Shown here: in pieces, positions 27,738-38,162 of the stretch | Layout of the letters: every line of letters begins with the position of its first letter | Numbering within the stretch: the stretch's first letter is position 1 | Source: Butyrivibrio sp. AE3004 | Lineage (GTDB): Bacteria > Bacillota > Clostridia > Lachnospirales > Lachnospiraceae | Direction: 5' to 3' | NCBI RefSeq assembly: GCF_000703165.1 | Contig: NZ_JNLQ01000002.1 | Span: 3,534,001-3,598,000 of the forward strand | DNA: 64,000 nucleotides | Notes under the pieces: generated by a model | Told to the model about the DNA's origin: nothing | The model's database searches: none | What the model saw: only the letters and a program-made list of their open reading frames with translations | Position numbers and translations under genes: made by a program

Positions 27738-27776
27738 AAATCCCGGTTTGATATTTGTAATCAGGCCGGGATTTTT
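27738..27776 (+). terminator. Terminator after the LRR gene
   Basis: AAATCCCGG and CCGGGATTT form a 9-bp stem followed by T residues, 30 bases after the stop codon. Confidence 0.8.
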
Positions 27777-28003
27777 GTGCATGGAAATATCGCTGAGAAT
27801 TAGATACAGTATATGGTTTTAAAAAGTAAAATGTTTGTAAAATTACATATAAACAATTGTTTTTTCTGACTAATACTTGTATTATTGAGATATATGTTGC
27901 GGTATTTCGGATTTTTTTGAATTCTCTGAAATGATATATAAAAATCACGTAAATGCGAGCATATAAATGAAAAATATAAGAGTTATCAATCGGAAAAGCT
28001 CAA

Positions 28004-28282
28004 ATGATAAAAAAGACGACTGATTTTTCAAAATTAATGACACAATTTGCAATGGTGGGACAGCTTGGGTTATCTCTGGTAACCCCTCTTCTCATCTGCA
28101 TTTTTGCGTGCTATATGCTGACAACTAAGGTTGGAGCGCCCGGTTGGATATATATAATCGGATTCTTCTTCGGACTTGGCGGATCCATGATGACAGCCTA
28201 CAAGGTTTACCTTGAAGTGACTAAGAAGAACGAAGGAAAAAAGCGTGACAAGAACGAGGTGTCATTTAATAAGCACATCTGA
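28004..28282 (+). CDS. AtpZ/AtpI-family small membrane protein, first gene of the ATP synthase operon
   Basis: 92 residues with two membrane helices (about 20-40 and 48-68) separated by a short Gly/Pro loop (KVGAPGWIYIIG) and a Lys-rich tail. This is the layout of AtpZ, a small protein often encoded upstream of atpI that is thought to form an Mg/Ca channel with AtpI or to help c-ring assembly. It is followed by atpI and atpB on the same strand, so context supports the call. The ribosome binding site is weak (GGAAAAG). A palindromic repeat lies between it and the next gene. The operon promoter must lie in 27777-28003, an AT-rich stretch of about 225 bases in which I could not pick a convincing pair of boxes. 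Confidence 0.75.
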   Translation: MIKKTTDFSKLMTQFAMVGQLGLSLVTPLLICIFACYMLTTKVGAPGWIYIIGFFFGLGGSMMTAYKVYLEVTKKNEGKKRDKNEVSFNKHI

Positions 28283-28303
28283 ATTTCAAATAAATATCCT
28301 GAA

Positions 28304-28350
28304 TTTCCTCCGAGAAGAGGAAGTCATCAGCTTGGCTGACGGATGAGGTT
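28304..28350 (+). repeat. Palindromic repeat, copy A (degenerate)
   Basis: TTCCTC and GAGGAA form the first hairpin; GTCATCAGC and GCTGAC form the second; the unit ends in GGATGAGG. It is the same two-hairpin design as the better copies at 33685, 35206 and 58922. Confidence 0.65.
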
Positions 28351-28368
28351 AAAGGGAGAAAAAAGTTA

Positions 28369-28803
28369 ATGGTAGTACAGGACGCAGTTAAGAAGGAAAC
28401 CACGTATATTGCTGTGGGGACAGCGGTGGCAAGCCTTATCGTTATAATTCTGTTTTTTGTTTTGCATCAAGTGGTACCGAGTGATGCGCCTTTTGGCTAT
28501 AAGGTACCTTTTGATTATACGATCTTCATAGGGGCGATAGGCGGAACTATCGTTGCTGTGGGTAACTTCTTCTGGATGGGACTTACAGTGCAGAAGATCA
28601 CAGGGATGAGTGAAGAGGAGACGGACAGGGCGAGAAGCACCATGGCTGTGAGTCTGAGATATCGTACAATGATGCAGCTGTTATGGGTCATCCTGTCAAT
28701 CTTCGTTCCGGTTATTAATCTTGTAACCGGCGTGATTCCTCTTTTTATTCCGAGCATTTTAATAAAAATTCGCGGGATACTAACTGCGAGGAAAGGAAGG
28801 TGA
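28369..28803 (+). CDS. atpI: ATP synthase subunit I
   Basis: 144 residues with four predicted membrane helices (about 14-34, 50-70, 97-115 and 118-135) and a short cytoplasmic loop between helices two and three (GMSEEETDRARSTMAVSLRYR). Size, topology and position directly before atpB match AtpI, which assists c-ring assembly and is not part of the finished enzyme. GGGAG lies ten bases before the ATG. The stop is 9 bases from the atpB start, so the two are translationally close. The sequence is poorly conserved, as is usual for AtpI, so the call rests mainly on position and topology. Confidence 0.75.
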   Translation: MVVQDAVKKETTYIAVGTAVASLIVIILFFVLHQVVPSDAPFGYKVPFDYTIFIGAIGGTIVAVGNFFWMGLTVQKITGMSEEETDRARSTMAVSLRYRTMMQLLWVILSIFVPVINLVTGVIPLFIPSILIKIRGILTARKGR

Positions 28804-28812
28804 TTCTAAAGT

Positions 28813-29574
28813 ATGAACTTTGAAGTAGCCGGCAGTAAGATCTATTACACTATCCACACCGGAATACCTGTACTTGGTGATTTCAATATCACGGAGACAT
28901 TGGTAGTCAGCTGGATTGTAATGGCAATCATAACGCTGCTGTGTATCTTCCTGACGAGAAACCTTCAGGTCGAGAATATTTCAAAGCGCCAGGCGGTTGC
29001 AGAGATGATAGTTGAAGCAGCACACAATCTGGTTCGCAGTAATACGGGCGGAACAAAATTTGACTGGCTGATTCCATTGGTTTCAGCGATTTTCGCCACA
29101 AGTATTGTGTCAAACCTGATCTGCCTTGTAGGACTTCGAAGCCCGACAGCTGATCTTTCAACAGAAGCAGCATGGGCCATCGTAGTGTTTGTTATCATCA
29201 CTGCATGTAAGATCAAAGCGGGAGGCTTCCTCGGTTATCTGAAGAGCTTTACAACGCCGATCGCTGTAATGACACCGTTCAATATCCTGTCCGAATTGGC
29301 AACGCCTGTAAGTATGGCTTGCCGTCATTTCGGTAATATCCTTTCGGGTATAGTTATTGACGGACTTATCTATGCAGCACTTGCGATTGCTTCTTCCGCA
29401 TTGTTTGGACTTATCCCGGGCGCTGTGGGCGATGTACTTTCAAATATTCCGATCCTGAGCGTCGGACTCCCGGCTATTCTGGGTGTGTACTTTGACTGGT
29501 TCACAGGATGTATGCAGGCGTTTATTTTCTCAATGCTGACAATCATGTATATAGCAAATGCAGCAGAGGGTTAA
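28813..29574 (+). CDS. atpB: F0F1 ATP synthase subunit a
   Basis: 253 residues with five to six membrane helices. The conserved segment LATPVSMACRHFGNILSG carries the essential stator arginine (Arg171 by my count), which exchanges ions with the c-ring carboxylate. The C-terminal helix region (AFIFSMLTIMYIANA) matches the family. Subunit a provides the two half-channels for the coupling ion. AAGGAAGG is present upstream of the ATG. It is followed by a 101-base gap holding a degenerate palindromic repeat and then atpE. Confidence 0.95.
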   Translation: MNFEVAGSKIYYTIHTGIPVLGDFNITETLVVSWIVMAIITLLCIFLTRNLQVENISKRQAVAEMIVEAAHNLVRSNTGGTKFDWLIPLVSAIFATSIVSNLICLVGLRSPTADLSTEAAWAIVVFVIITACKIKAGGFLGYLKSFTTPIAVMTPFNILSELATPVSMACRHFGNILSGIVIDGLIYAALAIASSALFGLIPGAVGDVLSNIPILSVGLPAILGVYFDWFTGCMQAFIFSMLTIMYIANAAEG

Positions 29575-29584
29575 TCCATCTTGA

Positions 29585-29627
29585 TCTTCCTTTTTGAGGG
29601 AGATGGCACAAAGTGTCGGATGAGGGG
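29585..29627 (+). repeat. Palindromic repeat, copy B (degenerate)
   Basis: TCTTCC...GGGAGA, GGCACAAAGTGTC and the terminal GGATGAGGGG follow the family pattern with several mismatches. It lies between atpB and atpE. Confidence 0.55.
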
Positions 29628-29672
29628 AAAACTTAATAAAGAAAAATCATAATAATAATCTAGGAGGATTAA

Positions 29673-29957
<285 letters not shown>

Positions 29958-29992
29958 GTTACAGGCCTTTTAGAAAATACGGAGGTACACGA

Positions 29993-30496
29993 ATGGGCAC
30001 ACAGGATCTAGTTACTATCGTTCCGTGGACGTTCATAGCACAGATTTGCAACCTCTTCATTCAGCTCTGGCTCATTAAGAAATTCCTTTTCAAACCTATA
30101 AACGAGGTTATTGAGAAGAGAAGACAGCTCACTGAAAATGAGATCAAGGGAGCTCGCGAGGCCAAGGAAAAAGCTGAAGCAATGAAGAAGGAATATGAGA
30201 CAAGCCTTTCTTCCGCACAGGCACAGGCAGCAGACATTGTTGCATCTGCAACCAAGGAAGCTCAGGGCAAGGCTGACACTATTGTTAAGGAAGCTGAGAA
30301 GCAGGCCAAGGGTCTCATGGAGAGAGCAGAAGCTGATATCGAACAGGAAAAGAAAAAAGCCATCAACGAGGCTAAGGACACCATCGGCGGTCTTGCAATG
30401 GATATTGCAGGAAAAGTCGTGGAGAAGGAAATCAACGAGAACGATCATAAGAAACTTATCGATGAATTCATTAACAATGTAGGGGAGGCGTCATGA
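29993..30496 (+). CDS. atpF: F0F1 ATP synthase subunit b
   Basis: 167 residues. One N-terminal membrane helix (about 8-28, WTFIAQICNLFIQLWLIKKF) is followed by a long charged, Ala/Glu/Lys-rich coiled coil, the peripheral stalk that holds F1 still relative to subunit a. GGAGG lies 8 bases before ATG 29993. An in-frame extension reaches back into atpE but has no ribosome binding site. The stop overlaps the atpH start by four bases (ATGA), which implies coupled translation. Confidence 0.93.
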   Translation: MGTQDLVTIVPWTFIAQICNLFIQLWLIKKFLFKPINEVIEKRRQLTENEIKGAREAKEKAEAMKKEYETSLSSAQAQAADIVASATKEAQGKADTIVKEAEKQAKGLMERAEADIEQEKKKAINEAKDTIGGLAMDIAGKVVEKEINENDHKKLIDEFINNVGEAS

Positions 30497-31032
30497 CCAA
30501 GGCTGGAGATTTATACGGACAAAGTCTGTATGATCTGGCGCTTTCGGAAAACCTTACGGATGATATCTTAAGTCAGATGGAGTCGGTAAAAGAGATTTTT
30601 AAAGAAAATCCCGATTACATAACGCTCTTGTCAGAGCCCTCGATTCCAAGAAAAGAGAGACTTAAGCTGGTAGATGAAGCCTTTGACGGGCAGCTGCAGC
30701 CATATCTTTTGAACTTCATAAAAATCCTCATTGAAAGAGGTCTTTTAAGACAGTTTTCAGCATGTGAAAAGAGGTTCAGGAGCAGCTATAACAAGGATCA
30801 CGGTATTGCGGAAGCAATTGTGACAAGTGCTATAACACTTAACGAGTCGCAGGTTAGCGCTCTTAAGTCAAAGCTTGAATCCATCAGCGGCAAGAAGATT
30901 CTTCTGACTCAGAAAACCGATGAAGCTGTTCTCGGTGGAATCCGTGTGGAGATTGAAGGTAAGCTCTATGACGGAACAGTTCAGGGGCGCCTTGATGAGC
31001 TCCGCAAAAAGGTTGACGAGACAGTCCTATAA
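30493..31032 (+). CDS. atpH: F0F1 ATP synthase subunit delta
   Basis: 179 residues. The N-terminal helical domain (YGQSLYDLALSENLTDDILSQM) binds the top of F1, and the C-terminal part (VLGGIRVEIEGKLYDGTVQGRLDELRKK) is the conserved OSCP/delta signature that meets subunit b. Length is normal for the family. The ATG overlaps the atpF stop by four bases, and GGGGAGG lies upstream inside atpF. Confidence 0.93.
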   Translation: MTKAGDLYGQSLYDLALSENLTDDILSQMESVKEIFKENPDYITLLSEPSIPRKERLKLVDEAFDGQLQPYLLNFIKILIERGLLRQFSACEKRFRSSYNKDHGIAEAIVTSAITLNESQVSALKSKLESISGKKILLTQKTDEAVLGGIRVEIEGKLYDGTVQGRLDELRKKVDETVL

Positions 31033-31062
31033 GAAAGAATAAAACCCACGGAGGCTTTTAGA

Positions 31063-32586
31063 ATGGAATTAAAACCAGAAAAAATATCCGAGGTGATTCG
31101 AAGCCAGATCAAAAACTATCAAAATGCGATCATTCAGAATGAGACCGGTACAGTTCTCACCGTTGGTGACGGTATTTCCAGAGTTAGCGGACTTTTGAAT
31201 TGTATGTCGGGTGAGCTGTTGGAGTTCGAGAACGGCACATTCGGAATGGCTCAGAACCTCGAAGAAACAGTAGTATCCGCGGTTCTGTTCGGAGAAGATG
31301 TAGGTATCAGCGAAGGACAGACCGTTAAGCGTACCGGACGCGTTGTTTCCGTTCCGGTAGGTGACGCGATGATAGGCCGTGTAGTTAACGCTATCGGACA
31401 GCCGATTGATGGCGCAGGCCCTATCGAATCAGATGATTACAGACCTGTTGAGATAAAGGCACCGGGTATCATTGAAAGACAGCCCGTTAAAGAGCCTTTA
31501 CAGACCGGTATCAAGGCTATCGACTCCATGATCCCGATCGGACGTGGACAGCGTGAGCTTATTATCGGTGACCGTCAGACAGGTAAAACCACAATTGCAA
31601 TAGATACCATCATCAACCAGAAGGGTAAGGATGTTATTTGTATCTACGTTGCAATAGGACAGAAGAGATCTACAGTTACATCACTTGTGGCTGAACTGCA
31701 GAATGCAGGCGCTATGGAATATTCCATAGTCGTAGCTGCAACGGCTTCAGAGCCCAGTCCTCTGCAGTACATTGCGCCTTACACAGGCTGCACCATGGGT
31801 GAGTACTTCATGAATAAGGGTAAGCATGTGCTTGTTATCTATGATGACCTTTCAAAGCACGCAGTTGCATACAGAGCACTATCACTACTTATCCGCAGAC
31901 CTCCGGGACGTGAGGCATATCCCGGTGACGTATTCTACCTGCATTCAAGACTTCTTGAGAGAGCTGCTAAGCTTTCTGATGAAAACGGAGGAGGATCACT
32001 TACAGCCCTTCCTATCATCGAGACACAGGCGGGTGACGTATCTGCTTACATTCCTACAAACGTTATCTCCATTACTGATGGACAGATATTCCTTGAGACC
32101 GAGCTTTTCCACTCAGGTATCATGCCTGCGGTTAACCCCGGTATCTCGGTATCGCGAGTAGGTGGTAATGCTCAGATCAAAGCCATGAAGAAGGTTGCAG
32201 GTACACTTAAGCTGATTTATTCACAGTATCGTGAGCTGCAGAGCTTTGCTCAGTTCGGTTCAGACCTAGATGAAGACACAAAGTCACGTCTTGCACAGGG
32301 TGAAAGAATCGTGGAAGTTCTTAAACAGGACAAGAGCTCACCGGTTGCTGTTGAAAAGCAGGTTGCCATTTTGTACGCAGTTATCAATAACGTTCTTACA
32401 GAGGTAGCTGTTACCGATATTGCTGAGTATGAGGCAGGTCTTTTTGAGTATCTTGACACAAATCCTGATGGCAGCGACGTTATGAAGACTATTCGCGAGA
32501 CAGGAAAGCTTGAGTCTGATACAGAAGAAAAGATGAAGAGCGTACTTAAGGCATACACGGACAAATTCCTTGCAGGAAAGAAATGA
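31063..32586 (+). CDS. atpA: F0F1 ATP synthase subunit alpha
   Basis: 507 residues, normal length. It has the N-terminal beta-barrel, the nucleotide-binding fold with P-loop GDRQTGKT at 169-176, and the alpha/beta signature [14 protein letters not shown]. Alpha is the non-catalytic nucleotide-binding subunit of the F1 hexamer. GGAGG precedes the ATG. It sits in the conserved order H-A-G, with only 16 bases between its stop and atpG. Confidence 0.97.
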   Translation: MELKPEKISEVIRSQIKNYQNAIIQNETGTVLTVGDGISRVSGLLNCMSGELLEFENGTFGMAQNLEETVVSAVLFGEDVGISEGQTVKRTGRVVSVPVGDAMIGRVVNAIGQPIDGAGPIESDDYRPVEIKAPGIIERQPVKEPLQTGIKAIDSMIPIGRGQRELIIGDRQTGKTTIAIDTIINQKGKDVICIYVAIGQKRSTVTSLVAELQNAGAMEYSIVVAATASEPSPLQYIAPYTGCTMGEYFMNKGKHVLVIYDDLSKHAVAYRALSLLIRRPPGREAYPGDVFYLHSRLLERAAKLSDENGGGSLTALPIIETQAGDVSAYIPTNVISITDGQIFLETELFHSGIMPAVNPGISVSRVGGNAQIKAMKKVAGTLKLIYSQYRELQSFAQFGSDLDEDTKSRLAQGERIVEVLKQDKSSPVAVEKQVAILYAVINNVLTEVAVTDIAEYEAGLFEYLDTNPDGSDVMKTIRETGKLESDTEEKMKSVLKAYTDKFLAGKK

Positions 32587-32602
32587 TAACGGAGGATGAT
32601 AC

Positions 32603-33460
32603 ATGGCTGCTAATATGAAGGCTGTGAAGCTCCGGATAAAAAGCGTGCAGAGCACAATGCAGATTACAAAGGCGATGCAGCTGGTTGCTGCCAGCAAACT
32701 GCGAAAGGCTAAGGAAAGGGCAGACAATTCCAAGCCGTATCTGAACACTTTGCTCGATACATTGCAGAGCATCGCCAGTGAAAACCATGATTTTCAATCT
32801 CCCTATACTAAGGTCGGGAAAAATGATAAGTGGTTGTACGTTGTAATCGCAGGTGACAGAGGACTTGCAGGTGGATATAACTCAAACCTGTTTAAGTTCA
32901 TGGAGAGCGAGACTAAGGGACGTGATATAGAGGTTCTTCCTATTGGTAAAAAATCAGTGGAGTACTTCAAACACAGAAATGTTCCGATTTTCACCGAGGA
33001 GTTTGCAGAGGTTGCAAAGGTTACTATCTCAGAGTGCTTCTCGGTTGCCAAGATTTTATGTGATGCATATAAGGAAGGCAGATTCGGACATATTTTCCTG
33101 TGTTATACGGATTTTGTATCCATGATGTCACAGGTTCCGAAGGCAAGCCCGATCCTTCCGTTGTCAGATCTGGCATCAGAGGAGGAATCACATAAAAAGG
33201 CGAAATCGCTTATTCTGTACGAGCCGGACAGTGAGACTGTTTTCAACGCAGTCGTTCCGGAGTATTTGGCGGGAGTGCTGTATTCCAGTATCAATATCTC
33301 AGTTGCGAGCGAACTTGCAGCTAGAAGAACTGCGATGGAAGCAGCTACCGACAACGCAGAAGAAATGATTGAAACGTTAAGTCTGTACTATAACAGAGCA
33401 CGACAGGCAAGCATCACGCAGGAGATTACGGAGATTGTTGCCGGTGCCGAAGAACCATAA
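32603..33460 (+). CDS. atpG: F0F1 ATP synthase subunit gamma
   Basis: 285 residues. The N-terminal helix (RIKSVQSTMQITKAMQLVAASKLRKA) and the C-terminal helix (ATDNAEEMIETLSLYYNRARQASITQEITEI) are the two strands of the central shaft coiled coil and are highly conserved. Gamma turns with the c ring and drives conformational change in beta. GGAGG lies upstream. Unlike most atp operons, 300 bases separate it from atpD; this gap is filled with a tandem array and a palindromic repeat. Confidence 0.96.
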   Translation: MAANMKAVKLRIKSVQSTMQITKAMQLVAASKLRKAKERADNSKPYLNTLLDTLQSIASENHDFQSPYTKVGKNDKWLYVVIAGDRGLAGGYNSNLFKFMESETKGRDIEVLPIGKKSVEYFKHRNVPIFTEEFAEVAKVTISECFSVAKILCDAYKEGRFGHIFLCYTDFVSMMSQVPKASPILPLSDLASEEESHKKAKSLILYEPDSETVFNAVVPEYLAGVLYSSINISVASELAARRTAMEAATDNAEEMIETLSLYYNRARQASITQEITEIVAGAEEP

Positions 33461-33483
33461 AAAGTTGTCTTCATAATAGATAA

Positions 33484-33684
33484 AAGTAACTCTTGGCTTC
33501 TTACCAAGTGGAAGACAAAAGTAGTTCTTCCTTACCAAGTGGAAGACAAAAGTAGTTCTTCCTTACCAAGTGGAAGACAAAAGTAGTTCTTCACTTCCAA
33601 GTGGAAGACAAAAGTAGTTCTTCACTTCCAAGTGGAAGACAAAAGTAGTTCTTCACTTCCAAGTGGAAGACAAAAGTAACTCTT
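33484..33684 (+). repeat. 31-bp tandem repeat array between atpG and atpD
   Basis: The motif AAGTGGAAGACAAAAGTA begins at 33506, 33537, 33568, 33599, 33630 and 33661, a fixed 31-base period over six copies. The first three units read CTTACCAAGTGG, the later three CTTCCAAGTGG. Each can form a small CTTCC/GGAAG hairpin with an AAGT loop. AAAAGTAACTCTTG flanks both ends. The array stops exactly where palindromic repeat C begins. There are no variable spacers, so it is not CRISPR. Confidence 0.9.
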
Positions 33685-35155
<1,471 letters not shown>

Positions 35156-35205
35156 TAATACTAAGGGAGTATTCTCAAATAGTTGGAAGAAGTCAGCAAA
35201 ATAAA

Positions 35206-35254
35206 GCCTTCCCCTTGAAAGGGGGAAGGTGTCAGCGAAGCTGACGGATGAGGG
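35206..35254 (+). repeat. Palindromic repeat, copy D
   Basis: GCCTTCCCC...GGGGGAAGG and GTCAGC/GCTGAC hairpins ending in GGATGAGGG. The terminal GAGGG lies about 11 bases before the atpC start and is the only ribosome-binding-like sequence there. Confidence 0.85.
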
Positions 35255-35264
35255 TTGAAAATAT

Positions 35265-35666
35265 ATGGCTACATATCATTTACAGGTCGTATCCCTGGAT
35301 GGATTGGAATATGAGGGCGAGGTCGAGAAGATCATGCTCCGAACGATAGACGGTGATGTCGAGATTTTGGCGAGACATACTAACTACTGCACGGGAATCG
35401 GCATGGGAACAGCTCACGTAACACTTGCCAATGGCACTGAGCGCAAAGCTGCCTGTATAGGCGGAATGCTTTCTGTCATGGAGGGTGAGGTCCGAGTACT
35501 TCCGACAACCTGGGAGTGGAGCGACGAGATAGATGTGGAACGCGCACGCTCAGCCAAAGCCAGGGCAGAGGAAAGGCTGAGGGATGCACAGCTTACCAAG
35601 GAAGCAAGAGTGCGCGCAGAAGCCAAGCTTTATCGTGCACTTGTGAGAATTGGTTCCGCACAGTAA
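35265..35666 (+). CDS. atpC: F0F1 ATP synthase subunit epsilon
   Basis: 133 residues. The N-terminal beta sandwich (LQVVSLDGLEYEGEVEKIMLRTIDGDVEILARH) is typical, as is the C-terminal two-helix part (ARSAKARAEERLRDAQLTKEARVRAEAKLYRALVR). Epsilon couples gamma to the c ring and can inhibit ATP hydrolysis through its C-terminal helices. The usual LPGH-type motif is replaced by ILARHTNYCTGIGMG, a mild deviation. Its start depends on the tail of palindromic repeat D for a Shine-Dalgarno sequence. It is the last gene of the operon; hairpins follow. Confidence 0.93.
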   Translation: MATYHLQVVSLDGLEYEGEVEKIMLRTIDGDVEILARHTNYCTGIGMGTAHVTLANGTERKAACIGGMLSVMEGEVRVLPTTWEWSDEIDVERARSAKARAEERLRDAQLTKEARVRAEAKLYRALVRIGSAQ

Positions 35667-35678
35667 AAAAATAAATAT

Positions 35679-35760
35679 AAAGGCGCCGTGGCTTGCCGAG
35701 GGGGGCTTGCTGTGGCGCTTTTCATTTTTTTAGGCAGGTTTTTTGAGTGAACCCTGCCTC
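35679..35760 (+). terminator. Double terminator of the ATP synthase operon
   Basis: A GC-rich hairpin (GGCGCC...GGCGC followed by TTTTCATTTTTT, 35681-35730) is followed directly by AGGCAGG/CCTGCCT (35732-35759) with a downstream ATTTTA. The first has the better T run. Confidence 0.75.
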
Positions 35761-35809
35761 ATTTTATGTGAATTATATATTTAATATCGTAAGCGACAAA
35801 TAAATGGTG

Positions 35810-35838
35810 TTGAACCATGTATGGATACATGATATGAT
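35810..35838 (+). promoter_or_regulatory. Promoter of the MFS gene with a palindrome in the -35/-10 spacer
   Basis: TTGAAC (35810-35815) and TATGAT (35833-35838) are 17 bases apart. The spacer contains CATGTAT-GG-ATACATG (35816-35831), a perfect 7-bp inverted repeat filling nearly the whole spacer, a likely operator for a dimeric regulator. Confidence 0.6.
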
Positions 35839-35922
35839 TTTTCTTATTAAAAATATAAAACAGAGGTTGCAAAAGATGAGACGTTGATTGTCTGACAAAA
35901 AAGTAAAACAAAAATTATTTTT

Positions 35923-35945
35923 GCCTGCTTGGCAGGCTTGTTTTT
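35923..35945 (+). terminator. First leader hairpin before the MFS gene
   Basis: GCCTGC-TTG-GCAGGC followed by TTGTTTTT lies about 80 bases downstream of the predicted transcription start. It could terminate a short transcript or pair as an antiterminator. Confidence 0.55.
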
Positions 35946-36022
35946 GTACGCTTACAGTCAGATTATCATATACGTTGATGGCCTTAGTTTATTTTATATA
36001 AGGTTTTATTGTGATGGATATG

Positions 36023-36061
36023 ACTGCTTTGCGTACAGGAATGTATGCAAAGCAGTTTTTT
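36023..36061 (+). terminator. Strong leader terminator (attenuator-like) directly before the MFS gene
   Basis: ACTGCTTTGC/GCAAAGCAGT is extended by a G-U pair and TACA/TGTA around a GGAA tetraloop, giving a 15-bp stem followed by six T residues. It ends 40 bases before the MFS start codon and 27 bases before its ribosome binding site. Its position inside the leader suggests conditional termination. An open frame from ATG 36014 (MDMTALRTGMYAKQFF) runs through it. Confidence 0.7.
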
Positions 36062-36100
36062 CGTTACAAATTTTTACTTTTTTGTTGGAGGATCCGTTTG

Positions 36101-37255
36101 ATGAATAAATATAATATAGACAATCTGGAAATTATGTCATTCTTAAGTGGCCTTGTTTTCTTTGCACCGGTAGCACTTTTGGTTAGGACGCGGGCAGGAA
36201 TTGACCTTGATCAATTCTTTATTTTGCAAGCCACTTTGTCACTTGTGATTTTCTTAGGAGAAATTCCTACAGGGAAAATTACTGATTTTGTGGGATATAA
36301 GAACACTATTGTTCTGTCGCAATTCATGTTTTTGATCGCAAGAAGCTTGATGTTAGCTGCTTTTATAACAAAGAACTACTACTTGTTCCTTTCAGAAGCC
36401 ATCATAGAAGGAATTGCAATCAGTTTTACCTCGGGAACTATCAGCGCATATCTTTATCATAAATATGATGAAGGTAAGTATGTTGTGAAAAACGCCAGGG
36501 TAAACAATTTCAGTACTGCCGGTTTTATTGTCAGTACCATTATGTACGCAGGCATTTATCATTTCTTTGGAATTGAAGGATTACTGGTTCTCACTGTTAC
36601 GATGAATGTTATAGCAGTTTATGTAAGCTTTGGTGTAGAAAGGGAGCATCACGGAAAAGACCATACTACTGACACGCAGGTTGCTGAGAAGAATAAGTTA
36701 TTCATTCTAAAATTCAATGCTGAGAATATCGCAATCATGGTAACCCTGGCGCTTGTTAGCATATCCTTTATCCTGATCAACTTCTTTTATGTAGATAAGC
36801 TCAAAATACTTGGAATATCCGAAGAATGGATGACAGCAATTATTCTTGGATATTCTGTGTTCCAGATGGCATCGGAAAAGATTATTGCCATTATTGGAGA
36901 GGAAAACTATTTCAAGGCTTTCATAATCGGCTTCATCGTTTCGGGGATCTGTATGCTTGTTTTCGGGGGTGTGAATTCCAAGCTGATTATTATCCCAATC
37001 ATGCTATTTCTTCCGCTTGTAGTTTCAGTTCCTTCATATATATTTGATGGAATTGAAAATGAAATCGTTGATAAAAATCATCTTGGAGATAGGCGGGCGG
37101 AAGTTCTATCGGCTTACAATATGGGAGTAAGTCTTGTGGAAGTATTATTTCTTTTTGCATCAGCATATGTTTCAGGGCTTGGAATATCTGCATGCTTTAC
37201 CGTGGTTGGAGTGCTAATGCTACTCCTTGCGGGAGCACATGTAGTCTTAAGATAA
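36101..37255 (+). CDS. MFS-type membrane transporter behind an attenuator-like leader
   Basis: 384 residues with 11-12 membrane helices. The loop after helix two (GEIPTGKITDFVGYKNTIVLSQ) matches the major facilitator motif A pattern (GxLxDrxGrkxxl), and a second such loop, weaker, follows helix eight. This favours a multidrug-type exporter, although no substrate can be named. The start is ATG 36101, which has TTGGAGGA nine bases upstream. The frame is open back to 36011, but that part lies over a strong terminator, so I treat it as leader and not protein; if translated it would add about 30 residues. Terminators before the coding region are typical of genes induced by ribosome-targeting drugs or metabolites, which would fit an exporter. 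That link is inference. Confidence 0.8.
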   Translation: MNKYNIDNLEIMSFLSGLVFFAPVALLVRTRAGIDLDQFFILQATLSLVIFLGEIPTGKITDFVGYKNTIVLSQFMFLIARSLMLAAFITKNYYLFLSEAIIEGIAISFTSGTISAYLYHKYDEGKYVVKNARVNNFSTAGFIVSTIMYAGIYHFFGIEGLLVLTVTMNVIAVYVSFGVEREHHGKDHTTDTQVAEKNKLFILKFNAENIAIMVTLALVSISFILINFFYVDKLKILGISEEWMTAIILGYSVFQMASEKIIAIIGEENYFKAFIIGFIVSGICMLVFGGVNSKLIIIPIMLFLPLVVSVPSYIFDGIENEIVDKNHLGDRRAEVLSAYNMGVSLVEVLFLFASAYVSGLGISACFTVVGVLMLLLAGAHVVLR

Positions 37256-37347
37256 AAGGCTTTTTCTGAAGTTTGTAGCAAAATGAACCCCCTTGTTGTT
37301 TGATGCGACCATCATAACAAAAGGGGGGCTGATTTATACAGCACTAT

Positions 37348-37974
37348 TTATTTGCCGGAATATTTTTTCTCCATGGATATAACAATTCCGGTATATGCTT
37401 CAACTTCATAGGTATATTTATATTTTCCGTTTTTAAAAGTCACCTTGAAGAAGGTTACGTCTTCGTCATCATCTTCAGTGGCCTTGGAAACCTTGAGGTT
37501 TTTAAGGAAGGATTTCTTTAAGCGGGCATCTTTCTGAACAGCCTTCTTTACCACATCAACAGTTACGGCTTTTTTTGCGACTTCTTCTTCATCATCATCA
37601 GGTTCCTCATATAAGTCTTTATCGGAAAGGTCCCATTTTGCCTCAAGTATCTGGCCTGAGGTTGCGTGGATTACGTATTCATACTCTTTTGTTTCAGTAG
37701 AAAAGGCGAGTTTGTATTTCGGCTTTTTGCCTTTTTCAAGTTCTGCCTCGTCAAATTCTTCGACAGCGGACTTCTTCAATTTTGCATCTTTGAGGGCGAT
37801 GCTCTCGGCCTTTTTTTCGGTTATGTATTTTTTAGCAGCTTGTACGACTATTACCGATGTCTGCCCAGTTATAGCACCTATAGGTGATGCTCCGGCAAGT
37901 GTACCGATTGCCAGGGCAGCAGCCATGAAAGCGGATGCTGCGGTTTTAAATCTGATAAAAGCTTTTTTGCTCAT
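37348..37974 (-). CDS. Secreted protein with two PepSY domains
   Basis: 208 residues. A signal peptide (basic start, FMAAALAIGTLAGASPIGAI) is followed by two PepSY-like units, each with a helix (ITEKKAESIALKDAKL; VDVVKKAVQKDARL) and a beta part ending in YEYVIHATSGQILEAKWD or YTYEVEAYTGIVISMEKK. An acidic linker (EEPDDDEEEV) joins them. PepSY domains are thought to inhibit or regulate secreted proteases. GAGGAGG lies upstream of the ATG. The gene stands alone, convergent with the MFS gene and divergent from the DUF4867 gene. A hairpin with C/G arms (37289-37327) lies between it and the MFS stop. Confidence 0.85.
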   Translation of the reverse strand: MSKKAFIRFKTAASAFMAAALAIGTLAGASPIGAITGQTSVIVVQAAKKYITEKKAESIALKDAKLKKSAVEEFDEAELEKGKKPKYKLAFSTETKEYEYVIHATSGQILEAKWDLSDKDLYEEPDDDEEEVAKKAVTVDVVKKAVQKDARLKKSFLKNLKVSKATEDDDEDVTFFKVTFKNGKYKYTYEVEAYTGIVISMEKKYSGK

Positions 37975-38162
37975 GTAATTACCTCCTCATTCGATCTAAG
38001 AAACAAGCTGATGCGAAAAGTATCCGTAATTATATGTTACATCATATTCTCATTTATAATTCGAAACATTCTCTAAAGGTTCTCTAAAGCTTACGTGCAT
38101 GGGATGAGCTACAATGTAAAAAGGCCCAAAATATACGGATGAAAATTGTATAGTATTAACCA

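Noticed and set aside
33484..33684. Possible CRISPR array (regular 31-base period)
   Set aside because: The units are contiguous and near-identical, with no unique spacers and no cas genes.
36011..36100. N-terminal extension of the MFS protein
   Set aside because: Covers a 15-bp terminator stem; ATG 36101 has a strong ribosome site and begins at the expected place. A leader peptide remains possible.
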